DNA of 64,000 bases from Cardinalis cardinalis (GCA_014549065.1 JACDOX010000144.1:1186089-1250088); one strand, 5' to 3'; counted from the stretch's first letter, positions 48,433 through 61,320 are shown. The notes: generated by a model not told the origin, from the sequence alone. Numbers and translations: made by a program.

Positions 48433-50191
48433 CTCTCTGCCTGTGTCTTTTGCCCAGGGTCTGTGACATCCATCCATATCTCACAGGTGTAAAATGAGCA
48501 CCAAGCAGGCACAGGAAATGTTATAACCCCTTGTCCCCAAAGGCAAACTCTGTAGTGACTAATCCCTGGGAGAATCTGGGATTTTAAAATTGGTGTATTT
48601 TCTCCTTTCTCTTATCTCTACTCCCTCTGAGCCTTTTGCCATGTATTTACTGTCCCTTTTCCCCTTTCCCTGTGCCACCTCCCCACTCTGCATAGGCAGT
48701 GCCCTCAGCCAGCAGCACTTTATCTGCTTCCAACGTAGCGTGTCCTAGAAAGAATTATAGCATTGCCTTTCTCTCGACAGCCAGTCATCTCTCAGTACCA
48801 TACAATAAGCTGTACTTGGGCCAAAGGAAATGGGTTTAGCCTGGCGGGTAATTAATTTTCTCAGGGTTCAGTTTCCCACACTGAAATTGGTCTCCGTCTG
48901 ATCAATTAGAAGAACATTTCGCAAACGAAACTGATTATGAATCATGGTTTCAGCTCAGCTGTGGAAAACCTGATACATGGTTATTGGAGCAAAAAGTAGA
49001 GGGAAGCTTCAGCCCATTTATCCCAGTAGTGCTCGGGAGTGAAGGCAGCACTCAAACACACACCCCACTCCCTCCTTCTAGGAGGAAAAGATGCTGGGAC
49101 TCCACCAGTTCACAGCATAGCTCTGGAAATGGTCCTCAAATCTCCAGAGTTGTCCCCCAGACATGGAAGTTATTCACTGTCCTGGGACCTCCCCTCTGAG
49201 CCCTGGCTTAGCTTAACTCTGGCAGATTCTGTTTCTTTTTGATCCCACATATGCGAATAAAAAGTGGAAAAAAACTTTTGGGGAGCGTCTCAAGACATCT
49301 TTAATTCAGATGTAATGGCTTTGAACAAGGAAAGGAATGATCTCAGACTTATGAGGTCTCTGTATCACAGCGAGCCTCTCCTTCCCATTTTCCTCTGCTG
49401 ATAATAGTCACAGAAATGATGGCAGCTGAAATNTAACTTTTAGGAGAGTGACATTTCCATTCCAGCCCTGAGCAAGCCTGCAGGATCCAGCTCGCAGTGG
49501 GAGCAGTTACCCACTGTCCCACATCAATAAGGAGAATGTTCTCCATCCCCTCTGCCCTTCTCTCTGCCCCATGTGCCCCCCAGCAGCAAGCAGAACCATT
49601 AGTTCCATTTTTCCTGCGTCTTTAAACCATGCCCAATGCTTTAAAGGAAATAAATAACGTCAAGTGTTCAAATGAAATTTTGCTGAGAACCCTCTTTTTC
49701 TCCTGAAAAAGCCATGACACTAAACTTTCCAGTCATCTCAAGCCTTGAATAGTTTTTCATTTGTGTCAGATTAACCAAGTTAAAATTCCCTCTCACGATC
49801 TCGGCATTTAGAGGTATTATGCCAGAAGTAGCTTAATAANTTTTGCTTCAAAAATAAAGAAAAGAAAAAAAAGAAGGGAAAGAAAGGCATTTCTTGGCGT
49901 CATGCAGAGTAAACAAAGAAATGCAATTTCACAAAGCAGGACCTGCTAAAGGGGACGTGCTGCAGACAGAGGGGGGACTGAGGCTGGACTTTGCANTGAA
50001 ACAAGGCTGAATATGAAAAATTCATCATCTAATATCCCAGGCAGCAATCATGTCTGTTTTTATACACCAAACTGGGTCAAGCCCAGTTAGTGCCNGGACA
50101 GGACACTCTCTAGAAAAATTACATTAGTAAAAAGAGGAGCCACAGAAAGTGGTTCTCAGAGGGCAAGTGTGTACACAGCTCCTATCGTTTT
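48430..50191. other. Unique stretch with candidate conserved segments
   Basis: 48700-48990 and 49600-49860 are repeat-free, AT-balanced and CpG-retaining ('aacgtagcgtgtc', 'ctctcgacagcc', 'ttcgcaaacgaaactg', 'taacgtcaagtg', 'cacgatctcggc'), the texture of conserved non-coding DNA. No coding frame of interest. Confidence 0.4.
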
Positions 50192-50243
50192 ATTTATATA
50201 TATACATATATATATATATACACACACACACACATATATATGT
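50192..50243. repeat. Compound TA/CA dinucleotide repeat
   Basis: TA repeats, then CA repeats, then TA again. The alternating purine-pyrimidine tract could adopt Z-DNA or cruciform forms and is likely to vary in length. Confidence 0.93.
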
Positions 50244-53200
50244 AAAGAATATGTTGCTATTTTATACATCTCCTTTTTCCTCTGTCTCCCTGACATAGAC
50301 CTCTCATAGATGGAGAACTGCATTTGCAGAAATAGTCTTAATTTGGAGTTGAAATATGTAATGCATTTGCTGTCTCACAGACTGACCTTTACTCATGCTG
50401 GAGAAGTGGATTTGGAAGGGAGAAAAAGAAGCTTTTGATGCTTAAAAGCTTCTGCAGGAGGAAACTCTGCACACCTGAGGTCACACCTGGGACAGCTTTG
50501 TCACCAGCATGGTTCATTCCTAATGAAGGAAGTCTGGTTGTGCCAAGGAAATGGAGGTGTTGACTGTGGCTTTTAGTGTAAAATACAATATTTCTGTAAA
50601 CCCTCAAACTGTGGAGCAAGACCTGGAACATAAAGAAAGACAAACCCGACTATTATCCTGATAGACTCAAGTGCAAAGAAAAGAAGGGCTGTTGCTCCTG
50701 TGGTAACCCCTGTTAAGGAATGTTTAAAGATGAAATTTCTGAACTGAACAGTCTCAGCTAAAATAGTATCCTAGCTCCAGGCTCTTTGAGATTTGCTTTT
50801 AAGATGCAATGGAAAACTGATGCCCTGACCTCTTGTGGTCACTAAACACAAAGAGCCAGATTTCCCAAGCATATGATTGTTTTCAACACAGTCTCCTTCC
50901 GAGATTTTTATTTGCTTTAGTGAATAATGTTCTCTCCAGCGCTCCCTTCACAATTTCACCAGGGCAGGGACTTACTCAGCATTCCCAATTCTTTTGTAGA
51001 AGGCACAGTGTGATGTGGTTGGAGGTGTCCACCCCCAGCAAATTCCAGAACCCACTGCAATGGGCCACAGACAATGAAATAATATTGGAACATGACCTGC
51101 TGTCCTCCACAGCTGCTTCCAAGGATTCCTTGGGAGCAGTGCTGCCTTTTGGGGCATCTGAAATGATCCTTGAATGTAACTTGACAATCAAAGTTCAGAA
51201 GTAACAACGAGATCTCTTAGAATGAGAGGAGGCAGGCTGACTGTAAGAATGTATTTTTGTCACTGCCTCGAAATGTTTCAGGACGTTTTCAGCACAGAAA
51301 CCATTCCTGAAGAGCTGACAAAAGGAGTAGGGTGAAGGATCCTTTGCATGGGTGTCAGCAGTCTAAATTATACGAGAGTCGAGTTTCCAACATATCTTAT
51401 GGTTACTGTCTGTGTCTAGTGAGTTTTGCTGTAAAGAAACGATGGGTTTTGAGCCAACCATCTGGTGTGACCACATGGGAAACCAGAATTTGATTCACAC
51501 CTCTGCAGGCAAGAGTCAGATGCTGGGAACATTGAGGACCTGACTGCAGGGCTTGAAAAACATCATTCTTTTCACTCCCTCTTTGCCCAGTGCTGATGGG
51601 GACCTACAGATACAAATACAGCCTGTGAGATGACCACTGACATTTCAGAAGAGGCTGAAAGCTTTGAGGGTGAATCGCTTATGCTGCTAGGGGAGAATTA
51701 AAAACAGTCAGAGAGAAAATATAATGCATAAAATACAAATTAGTTGTTAATGTGTTTGACCTACTGCCTTTGGGGTTGGCTTGTGGGTCTTTTCTGGAGG
51801 AGAAGTCTCCAGTGTGAGATGTGGTTTTCTTCATTCCATAAAGCCGCAGGAAAAACTTCCTTGTATGAAGACACAGTGGAGGGAAGCAGGATGCTTCCTA
51901 GGGGGTGATTAATTGGCAGTGTTTTTTTCTTTTAAAACCACAATATTGGTATTTACTATGACCATGATTAAGTGGACACAGCCTGAGCTTCCTTCCTCCT
52001 TCTTTCATAAAGCTCCTCTCTCCTGGCCATCCCCAGAATCTGTGATTCCTGTCTCGTATTCCCCATGACCTCAGATTCAGAGAGAGGATGGGATAATTCC
52101 CAAGGTATTTGAGTAAGGTGCTTGTCTGGATGNGACTGCTGAAGGACTCAGCTCATGCTGCTGGGGTTAAGAGGATGTTTGTAAGTGCAAACCCAGTGCA
52201 GCAGTTTAGAGGCTTCAAATAGGGCAAATGTGAGACAGGGTGAGGCTGTCACTCTGGGTCCAGCCAGTGAAACATTTCCCACTGTGTGCCCAAACCCAAA
52301 CCCAAGGCATTCCCCTTCTGGAAGGCTGGCTCAGGAGAGAGGGATAGGGCTGGAGTTCTGTGGTCATAAAGGTCAGTGCTGCTGCTGGGAGGTCACACCA
52401 GAATGAGGNGCAAATGGTGTAAAATGAGGGAGGAAGGAACCATTGCCTACCATAATGCATTATGCACAAACAGTAAACAGATACCCTCAGAATGTTTTTG
52501 TCTGAGATGAGGAATAAAGCAAAAATAGTCAGCAAGACAGAAGCAGAATCCTATCTCTCCTTTAGCAATCTGCACTCAANCATGTTCCAAATGGCCACTT
52601 GGCAACAATTATCTCAGAGGGAAAGTGGCATGGAGTGCAGAAAATAAGGGCAGAGCTGTAACAGCAGCACAGAGGCNAGCCAGGATGTTGTTTTTGTTCA
52701 GCTCTCCTCCTGAAGCCAGTCCAGGTTGGTTTTGCCTCGAGCTGGTCATGCTTTGGGAGCTGCTTTAAGACCAGAATGNTTTTAAAATGGCAGAGCAGTG
52801 AGGCAGGGGCTTGGTGGCAGCACACAGGGGCTGTCAGAGCAGGGCTTTAACCAGCATCTCCTTCCCTGCTGCACTCTGGACTCGGGCTGTGCTCTAGAGA
52901 ATTCCTCTCCAGGAGACAAAATCTGCTCTGTGGTCTAATGGGTTACTGAAGAAGATTCCAAACCTTTTTTGTCCTTCTTTGACAAGAATTGAAAGGAAAA
53001 CAAAATGCCCACNGGGGCAAGGAGTTTTCCTACAAATTCAATTTCCAGGAGATATTTCAAATTATTCCTGGCAAACTTGACTTCTAATATCAAAGAACTA
53101 TCTAAGTTAGAAGGTGAAACAAGGANCATGGCCTGTTTGGTACTGATTAGAAACTCTGAAGAAGCAGCTGAGGTAGAGATTAACTCATGGTATGATTTTA

Positions 53201-56200
53201 TTTACTGCAGATTCCATGGTGAAGGTGACAGAGAGCACCGAGAGGAAACATGAAAGAAGCCCTTTTGTTTGCCACAACATTAGAGTGATTTGGCATCCTT
53301 ATCATCTTGTGACATGATGCAGGAATAAGCAAGATGAGGCTGGGATTACAGTCCATTAATGCCTCTCACATTCCCGGTGAATCCCCACCAGTTTCACAGC
53401 CAGGAATGGCTCCTGACCAGGTCATTGGGGTGATATTTCAAGCAAGGATAGAATAATTTTGAGAATGGTTTATCTCCTTTCCAGCCTGCGGCCAGACAGC
53501 ATCCCTGTGGCAACCATTTCAGTTGTCTATGTGGAAAAGTAATGTGCAGAAAGTAATTTAATGTAATGGATTGTTTAGCTTTCTTTTAATTAAATGTAGC
53601 AGCTGGAAACAAGGAGAAGACAGCTCTGTATCACCAAGNAGGTCTCTAATTGCAGGCATCCTCCACAGACCCCACTTAGTGTGCTGCCCTTTCAGCCCAA
53701 GTTGAAAACCCAATGTTATTGAATATCTCAGAACCTTATGATTTTTCCCTCCTTTTCATGAAATATTTCAATGGGTTGATTTGTTTCCTTTGCTATTTCT
53801 CTCTCTCCCCAAAACTCAAACTGCTGATGATAAATATGTGTCAAAGCAGCTCAACCAGCTCCAGAAATCATCTCTCAGAGGAGCCCAGCAGCTAGACAAG
53901 GGAGGATAGTGCTGAAGTTCCTTGGGAAGCTGTCCTTTTCAAATGACTGACNGAGGAGCTCCCACTGTTTATTCCCACCAAATGATCCTGGCTTTTTGAA
54001 GATGACTGAACACATTGCTGGGCCTTTCAGCTGAGCTCCTTTCAAGTGAGAACAAAAGGCTGCTTGTAAAGTGTATCAATGCAATTGTGGCTCCCATGGT
54101 CAGTGCAGGTGTGTTGTTGTCCTGGGAGCAACAGTGGCTTCAAAGCAAGACCATTTAATGGCATCGTTTGCTCCATAATTTTGAAATGGATGGATTTGGG
54201 AAGGATGTCAGCTGAAGAACTGGGGGTGTTTTCAATATAAAAAAGGTCAATATTCCACTGGTTTACAAGGGCAGNGTGTTAAAAGTGTTTATTTTCCCTG
54301 TGGCATTTCCAGGGAGAGGCACAGTGACAGCTCAGATGGAAGATGGCTAAAAACAGGTGGCATAAATCCACNCCGTGCCTTGCTCTACTCATTCCCTTTT
54401 TACCACTCCCAGTCCCTTCTTTCCTCCTCATTTCAGAAGNGTTTTGTGTGTAAATAGAGAGGTGGAATAGCCTTTGTGAGGCTTCCCTCAAAAAGCTTGG
54501 TACAAGGAGGTCACCGTGTTCTCCTGGCTTGCCCCTCACCCTGGCTGATGGCCCAGTGCCCAAGGCCATGGGCAAGAAGCCCAGTAGGTCACATTAGAGC
54601 CTACCTAAGTCTAGGTCATGGTCTCTGTTCCTGGAGAGCAGCTTGCACTCCTCCTCCTGCCTGGATCCCCACGAATTTCCTGCTGGCTGTGCACAAGGCT
54701 AAAGACAGGTTTGGAAGCAACATCTGTACTCCATGGGAAGCTGGGCCAAGACTCTGAGAGTTTGCCAAGCAGCCCTTTGTCTACGGTGTGTAAATCTACA
54801 CCTCTTTGCAAAGGGAGAAGAGCAAGGAGGGAAAGGCAGTGCCAACTTGCAGATTTGTAAAAGAGGCTTTTAAGCTCTCTAGAGGGGTAACTTGCAACTG
54901 CTAAATATACTTCAGGAGAAATACAGCCAGATCATTTCTTTCCTCAGCCTCACTACAATTCTTTGTGTTTATTCCTCTTGAGAGGGGACAGGGATGCAGG
55001 GAAAGGCTGGGAGGAACAGTGAGTTTGGTCTATTTGCTGTTAACTCCACCACATGCCTAATCAAGGATTTTTCCAGTTCTCCTGNCTCGATCTGTAGGGA
55101 CAAAGAAATGAGAGGGAAAGATGTGGAAAAGGAAAAATGAAGGGTTTCTGTGTGTGCAGAGGAAGATATTTTGACAGAATTGGTGATGGTGACTAAGAAA
55201 AGGGGGGAACAGGCAAGTGTTAAATGAGTTTGTGTTCCTGGCTGCTGAGTAGCCCCAGGAGGTTCCCAGCAAGGCTGCCGCTTTTTTATTGGAGTTTTGT
55301 GCCGGAGTTATAAACCCTTTAAATGAGCCTAGATCATTAGGGAAGCTTGGCTGATCACTGATGAAAAAATATAACAATTAAAACAAAGGGCTGGAAGAGG
55401 GAAGCAGAGGGAGAAGGAGCTGGGGGTGAGCAGTTTTAATACTTAATAACAAATACTAATAATGGTGCTGAGTTGGGGACTAATTAAAAGTTTCTAAAAA
55501 GAGAGAGGGAGAGAGTGGGATTAATCTGGAGTGTTTTGTCTGACAGCTTCTGTGAGTGCCTGAAAAGCTACCCTGGCCAGGAAGATGGGACACAACACTG
55601 GGGCCAGAAAAGCTCTGGGGAGAGATGGATCTGACCATGGTTTAGCCTGGCTCCACCTGCTCTTCTGAGCTCTGTGCTTTGGTGTCTGCCCTGTATTTCA
55701 GGACCACCAATGGTCATTCTCCCACATGGNGNAAAGGGGCTGGGGNAGAGGAGCAAAGGAGGGAGNTTGAAGGGTGGAGANTGAAAAACAGACTGCTTTG
55801 GGCAAAGAGAACGGAGTGGCAGCAGCATGGATCTGAGAATTCTGATGCAGTGACAGCCACAGCTATGGCAGGAGCCAAGGAAACAGGACCCAGGAAGGAC
55901 AACAGGGGACAACTTCTCAGCTCACTGCCAGGTAGTTTTACAGCGCTTGGAAGAGCATTCAGAGGAAGAACTGCTCTACGCTTTCCGTTCTGCTGTGCTG
56001 CTATCAGCTGATGTCAGGACATCATGCCAGATTAGATGGGTTTCCTTGGCTGTTCCTCCACCATTCCTTCTACCAATGCTGTGTCCCAGCACATTTAACC
56101 CCACAGAGATTAATGTTCCCAAAAGCAGCAGTCCCACAGGTCTGCCTCCAGCTGTGCCTCCAGCTGTGTCCTGAGGCCCAGGGGTGGTCAAGCCTGAAAT

Positions 56201-56430
56201 AACCAAAGCAACAACTACTGCCTTTCCCTCACCAGTTCAGCAGCTGCCTGAGGGAGAGCTCAGCCNGGAGAAACATCTTCTGTGGGTAATTTCAGCTAAA
56301 CTCTTGCAGCACCANCACTGCCCTCTCTTGTGCTTCATCCTTATCACTCTCTACAGCTCCTGAAAGGTGCCTGTGCTCTGCTGGGGCTGGGCTCTTTCTC
56401 CAGCAGCACTGACACAGCCAGAGCACACAG
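50244..56430. other. Longest repeat-poor stretch, no gene seen
   Basis: Over 6 kb without a recognised LTR or CR1 fragment. Open frames stay below 125 codons and none looks like a known protein. 51230-51440 retains several CpGs and could be conserved. Scattered ambiguous bases are dense at 55730-55790 (five within 60 bases). Confidence 0.5.
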
Positions 56431-56669
56431 CCTCAAGCTGCAACAAGGGAAATTCAGGTTGGGTATCAGGAAAAAGTTTTTTACAGAAAGGGTGATAAAT
56501 TTCTGCCAGGGAGGTGGTGGAGTCCCCATCCCTGGGTGTGTTTAACAAAGCCTGGATGTGGCACTGGGTGCCAGGGTTGAGTTGAGGGGTTGGGGCTGGG
56601 TTGAACTCGATGATCTTGAAGGTCTCTTCCAACCTGGTGATTCTGTGAATTCTGTGAATTCTGTGAATC
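56431..56669 (+). mobile_element. CR1 LINE 3' end with intact terminal repeat
   Basis: 'ctcaagctgcaacaagggaa', 'caggttgggtatcaggaaaa', 'agggaggtggtggagtcccc', 'gaactcgatgatcttgaagg', 'cttccaacctggtgattctg', then a tail of GAATTCTGT units (56642-56669). The tail is the CR1 3' microsatellite that the reverse transcriptase uses for priming, so the 3' end of this copy is complete. Confidence 0.94.
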
Positions 56670-57105
56670 ATTGTGGGTAAAGGACCTGGCTGTGGGGAAA
56701 GCCAGCCTCAGACACCATGCTCATGCCAGCATGAGCTCCTTCTACTTCCTCATCTGTGCAGGCAACTCTAAGTTTTAATTATTATTGCTTTTTGCTGTTC
56801 TTTGTCTTAATTAAGTCTGACTTGCTGACAGTTTCAAGGGAGATGATGTCTGGGAAACGCCTTCCTGCCTTGAGGTTTGGGTTGTGGAAGGAGAGATATG
56901 AAGCCCATTGTCNCTGGATCTGCCAGGCAGCAGAAATGGAACTTCACAGGGACTGGGGGTGCTGTGGGACTGGGCCAAAGCTCAATTAAAATGGGACAAT
57001 CCACCTAGGAATGAACACAGAGCAAGAAAGCCANGGGGATGCGTGCCTGGCAGGTAGAACGATTTCCCAGAAAATTCCTCTGTATTAATCTGCTTGGATC
57101 TNACT
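56670..57105. other. Unique spacer between two CR1 copies
   Basis: About 435 bases with no recognised element. Confidence 0.5.
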
Positions 57106-57524
57106 GAGAATCAGAGAACCATTAAAGTTGGAAAAGACCTGTAAGATCACTGAGTCCAACTGTTAATATCACCACATCCCAAAGTGCCACATCCACATGC
57201 CTTTTAAACTCTTCCAGGGATGGGGATCCCCTCCCTGAGCAGCCTGTTCCGATGCCTGAAAATCCTTTCAGGGAAGAAATGGAAGAAATGCTTCCTCATG
57301 TCCAACCTGAGCTCCCCTGGCCCAGCCTGAAGCTGTTCCCTCTCCTCTTGTCCCTGTTCCCTGGCAGCAGAGCCCGACCCNCCGGGCTGTCCCCTCCTGT
57401 CAGGAGCTGTGCAGAGCCACAAGGGCCCCCCTGATGCCCCTTTATCTCCAGGCTGAGCCCCTTCCCAGCTCCCTCAGCCCCTCCTGGGGCTCCAGACCCT
57501 TCCCGAGCTCCGTCGTCCATCTCT
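57106..57524 (-). mobile_element. CR1 LINE 3' fragment, about 420 bp
   Basis: Reverse-complement CR1: 'gagaatcagagaaccattaa', 'gttggaaaagacctgtaaga', 'gggatggggatcccctccct', 'gagcagcctgttccgatgcc', then 'tgtcaggagctgtgcagagc' and 'tctccaggctgagccccttc'. It keeps several CpGs in its GC-rich part and is one of the less eroded copies. Confidence 0.93.
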
Positions 57525-60466
57525 GCATATCCTTTCTCCCCTTTTCTTCACTAAAGCAGCACCAGGTACCTTCAGACCCACAACACAAAGAGCAGCAGCA
57601 CCCCCTGATTCCTCAGCCACCCAAAGCCCCCAGCACCCACAGACAGATTCCCCATGGGGGCATCATTTTATCCCCACACAAGAAAAGTCTAGTGCTTGNG
57701 GTGGTTTGGTTTGAGAACTTCATCCTGCAGCCACAGCCCTGGATCATCCAGCAGCAGCTTTGCTATTCTGCACCAGGGCTCTCTCTCTGTCTGTCTGTAA
57801 ATACTTCCCTTCCAGCAGCTTCTCTCCAGCATGACAGATTTGCTATGAGGAACCTGGCAGCAAAGGTTTTTCCTCCTCTCTCTCTCCCTCTCTGACAAAT
57901 GTATAAAATGTATTAGCTTTTCATGTTCTAATTTATGATATAATAAACTCCTTGGTGCCCTGGCCTCATTCAGGGATTGGAAGGGAAGTGTTCCACTTGC
58001 CTGCATTGGTGAAACTTGACCAGACTGTTGTGAGCTGGAGAGGCATGGGACAAGGGCTGGAATTGCAAGGAGGAAAGGGAAAAACAGGATGTAGAGGATG
58101 TGAGACTTCAGGGGCAGAAAAGAGAAAGGGGAAGTGCAGAAAAATTTCTATTTTCTTTTTTTCTCCTTTCACTGGGAAGGATGTGTTTCCCTGTGGGATT
58201 TACATGGCTCNGCTCCTGGTGCTTGAGGAGCTTCTCCAAGTGACAGAGCCATGTCCACCTTTGGACCTTTGAGGGGAAAATAACAAAAAATGCACAAATA
58301 AAATATACTGCAAGAAGGGAATGAGTCTGGTCAGCCTCACTGAGGATGAAAGGATNGGATGCAGGAGTAGGATGTGGGAAGGAAGAAGAAAAGCTGCAGT
58401 GGAGGATTGACCTGACAAGACCATTTTGAAAAAGGAAAGAGGCCCAGTGTCCATCCAGCGTTGGTGTCTGGGCACACACTTGGCAGCACCTTGGACAGCA
58501 GCGCAACAGAAACCAGAGCTGTGAGTCAGATCTGCTCATTCTATCACCAAAAATCTGCTTTTCTTCTCAAGCTTTTCCTCTCTTTTGTTTGCAACTCAAT
58601 CTAGAGGGACCTTCTGACAAGGCACCTTTATCCATCAGGCTGCCAAGAACTTAAAAACCTCTCATTTGTCCACTTAATGAAATGGGCACTGCAGGCTAGG
58701 TTGTTTTGGTTTTCTCTGCTCTGAATAAATGATTGCCCCCCATGTGTAATTTTTTTCTCAAGTAAACAGATTTGGTCCTGATTACTGCTAGGGAGAGAGG
58801 GGGGTATTTTCAGAGGTGATGGATATACACCCAAGATGTGCTGGTAGCTTTNCACCATGGAAGGCTGCTCTATGATGGACATCCAGAGAGGATGAGAAAT
58901 CACATACAAAGGGAGGGAAAAGGAAGTCTTCCCAGGAAAAACCCAACTTTAGCAACCCANAATGGAAGAAAACAATGACTGAAGTGGACAGACAATAAAA
59001 ATGAAGAACAGTGGCCTACAACGGCCCAAAGGACCCATCCTCATCTTGATCCGTTTCAGATCGGCTCAAATCAACAGATTGGAATNACCCAAACCCCCAG
59101 ATCAACCATTTTAAGTCTTAAAGCTAAGACTAAGACCTTTCTGAGTTCCTGTAAGATTTGACTGATCTTTGATGATGCCAGCTCATTGCCAGGTTTGTTT
59201 CTCTTCAGCACCAAGCTGAGCGTTCAAAGCTGAGCGCTTCTTTCCCCCTGCTGGCTTTTCCACCCAAGGCAAAGCATGAGGTGTCCAAGCCAGGGCCTGG
59301 AATTACAGGAGCAGTCTGTACCAGCACCTCTGTTAGCAATGACATCCTTGACCCTCTGGAAAACCCAGCTTGTGGCAGGGTGTGTCCCATGCCAAGCCCA
59401 CGGGTNTTGCTGTGGTGCAGAAACAGAGGGCGAAGTTTGGGACAGCAAAGTTGCACTCCTCACCTGTAAGGAAAAACAAATCCCTGCTCATTCTCCTTCA
59501 CCAGAGGACACAGAAATTCCCAACTGTACAGAACTTCTACTCTGCTCTTTTTTGGTTTTTTGGTTATACAAACAGAAAGGTGGCAGAGTTATCACCACCA
59601 GACCTTTGCAGGGAGGAGCCCATCCATCAGTCCCCAGGGACAAGTTTGCTGTAGGATTAGCACGGGTGAAGGACACACAAAGGTGTCTGAAAAGATACAG
59701 GATGGATTTGCTGAAGGATTTGCTCAGGCAAGTGATACAGGTTGAGATGTTTGGGGTCCTTATTGATGGATTTGCTGTAGGATCTGCCAGAAAATAAATC
59801 TATACCATTTATACCAAAGGCTTCAGGTACAACAGTCTTGTAGGGTTTTCTTGNGCCGCATAAAAGTGTAAAACCATATAGAGTATATAAAAACTATGTA
59901 AAACTACAAATAAATACTTGAGAACATTTCATGCTGTAGGATTTTTCCAGAAGAGAAACAGCCTCACAGGCCAACCCCTATAAGTGCNTTCTGCATTACC
60001 CCAGCACGTGTTGACAAACCAAGATGACTTGTTGCTTATGGAATTTCTTGTGATCATCAAACCAGCTGAAAGTCTGGCTTGAGTAATTAAAATGCTAATT
60101 GGAAATTCACCATTCATCAGAGGAAACAGCAATGAGTTCCTTTATTTTTTTTTTCATTTTTTTTTCCTCCAGCATTTTCTCTCTAGTGGTGGCAGATGTT
60201 GGGGTTGTGAATTCATTGTCTGTCAGAGACACAGCAAAATCCTCCTTCCAAACCAGTTTTCAGNATTTTTGTTGATTGTCTGCTTAAATTAACCTTCTCT
60301 AATGAGATGAAGATAGGCAGGGTATGCCTGTAATTTACAGGCTGTGAAATTAGTGAGCATAGATATAATCCATCCTGATGGGTGACAGGGACTGGGGAGC
60401 TCCCAGAGTGCCCAGGCAGAGGAGAGGATGGCAATGCACCTTTAATGCATGGTTCCCAGTGGGATT
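57525..60466. other. Unique non-coding stretch
   Basis: No recognised family. The longest gap-free open frame of the window (173 codons, 59276-59797 plus) lies here. It has no domain-like pattern, contains an ambiguous base, and its 3' part repeats a TTTGCTG(T/A)AGGAT phrase at 59645, 59707 and 59771, so it is not called as a gene. Confidence 0.5.
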
Positions 60467-60627
60467 CTTTCTGATTTTTAACTAATATAGGAGTTAATGA
60501 AGTTGCTTATGCTTTTGTTCTGATGGGGAGGAAAGGAGTCAGCTTTCCTTCAAACCCTGTGGCAGAAATCTTGAAGGAGGAGGCAGAGGACTGATACCAC
60601 TGCTAAATAATCATATTGCTCAGGTGG
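60467..60627 (+). repeat. 160-bp dispersed duplication, copy 1
   Basis: Runs from 'tttctgatttttaacta' to 'attgctcaggtgg' and is matched by 62969-63128 in the same orientation with only about ten differences. The unit is not recognised as a known element. Confidence 0.92.
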
Positions 60628-60789
60628 AGGATTATCAGGCTGCCTGCTGCTNGCACACAAACACTCAGGATCATTAGGCACACACAATGCCTGTCCTCTC
60701 CTCTCAGAAGGCCTTTACACCAGAAAAAAGTGAGTAAAATGTGGATGTAAAGTGCTGCCATGTTTCTCAATTTGGATTTAAATTGTAAA

Positions 60790-60815
60790 TGCTTCACTGT
60801 GAGGGTGGAGAAGTA
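60790..60815 (+). mobile_element. CR1 fragment, left part, split by an LTR
   Basis: 'cttcactgtgagggtgg' is the CR1 phrase that precedes 'gagaagctgtggctgcccc', which is found at 61242 on the other side of the LTR. Short, so the call depends on the right-hand part. Confidence 0.6.
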
Positions 60816-61232
60816 TTTTATTTGCGAGGTTCCCAGATGAAGGCAGGAATGATGAATCTGACTCCATGTTCTTAGAAGGCTAATTTGTTATTTTATGATA
60901 CTAAATTATATAAAAGAATCCTATACTAACTANACTAAAGAATACAGAAAGGATACTTACAGAAGGCTAAAAAGATAATAATGAAAACTCGTNACTCTCT
61001 CCAGAGTCCTGGCACAGCTTGGCCCTGATTGGCCAAAGAGTGAAAACAACTCCCAGCAGAATGCAATGGAACAGTCACCTGTGGGGAAACAATCTCCAAA
61101 CACATTCCACATGAGCACAACACAGGAGAAGCAAATGAGATAAGAATTGTTTTCCTTTTTTGCTGAGGTCTCTCAGCTTCCTAGGAATAAAATCCTGGGC
61201 AAAGGGATTTTCCAGAAAATGTGACTGTGACA
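60816..61232 (-). mobile_element. LTR, family A subtype 3, nested in CR1
   Basis: A minus-strand family A relative of about 417 bp. On minus it begins TGTCACAGTCACATTTTCTG and contains 'ccttctaagaacatggagtc' and the family's polyadenylation-region layout (ATAAAATAACAAATTAGCC). Its middle ('ggagattgtttccccacagg', 'ttggccaatcagggccaagc') differs from subtypes 1 and 2. The 3' boundary is unsure and no clean target duplication is seen. About a dozen CR1 bases seem to be missing at the junction. Two ambiguous bases are present. It looks older or more rearranged than the other copies. Confidence 0.82.
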
Positions 61233-61320
61233 GGGAGGCCCACAGAGAAGCTGTGGCTGCCCCTGGATCCCTGCAACCAGGTTGGACAGGGCACCCTGGG
61301 ATAGTGGAATAACGTGAGGC
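61233..61320 (+). mobile_element. CR1 fragment, right part, split by an LTR
   Basis: 'cagagaagctgtggctgccc' then 'ccaggttggacagggcaccc' then 'gggatagtggaa' follow the CR1 3' consensus and continue the piece at 60790-60815. The terminal repeat is lost. Confidence 0.85.

Noticed and set aside
50833..51204. 123-codon open frame on plus with minus frames opposite
   Set aside because: Four overlapping frames across both strands; no recognisable motif.
59276..59797. 173-codon open frame on plus
   Set aside because: Contains an ambiguous base, no domain-like pattern, no flanking splice signals, and its end is made of a short repeated phrase.
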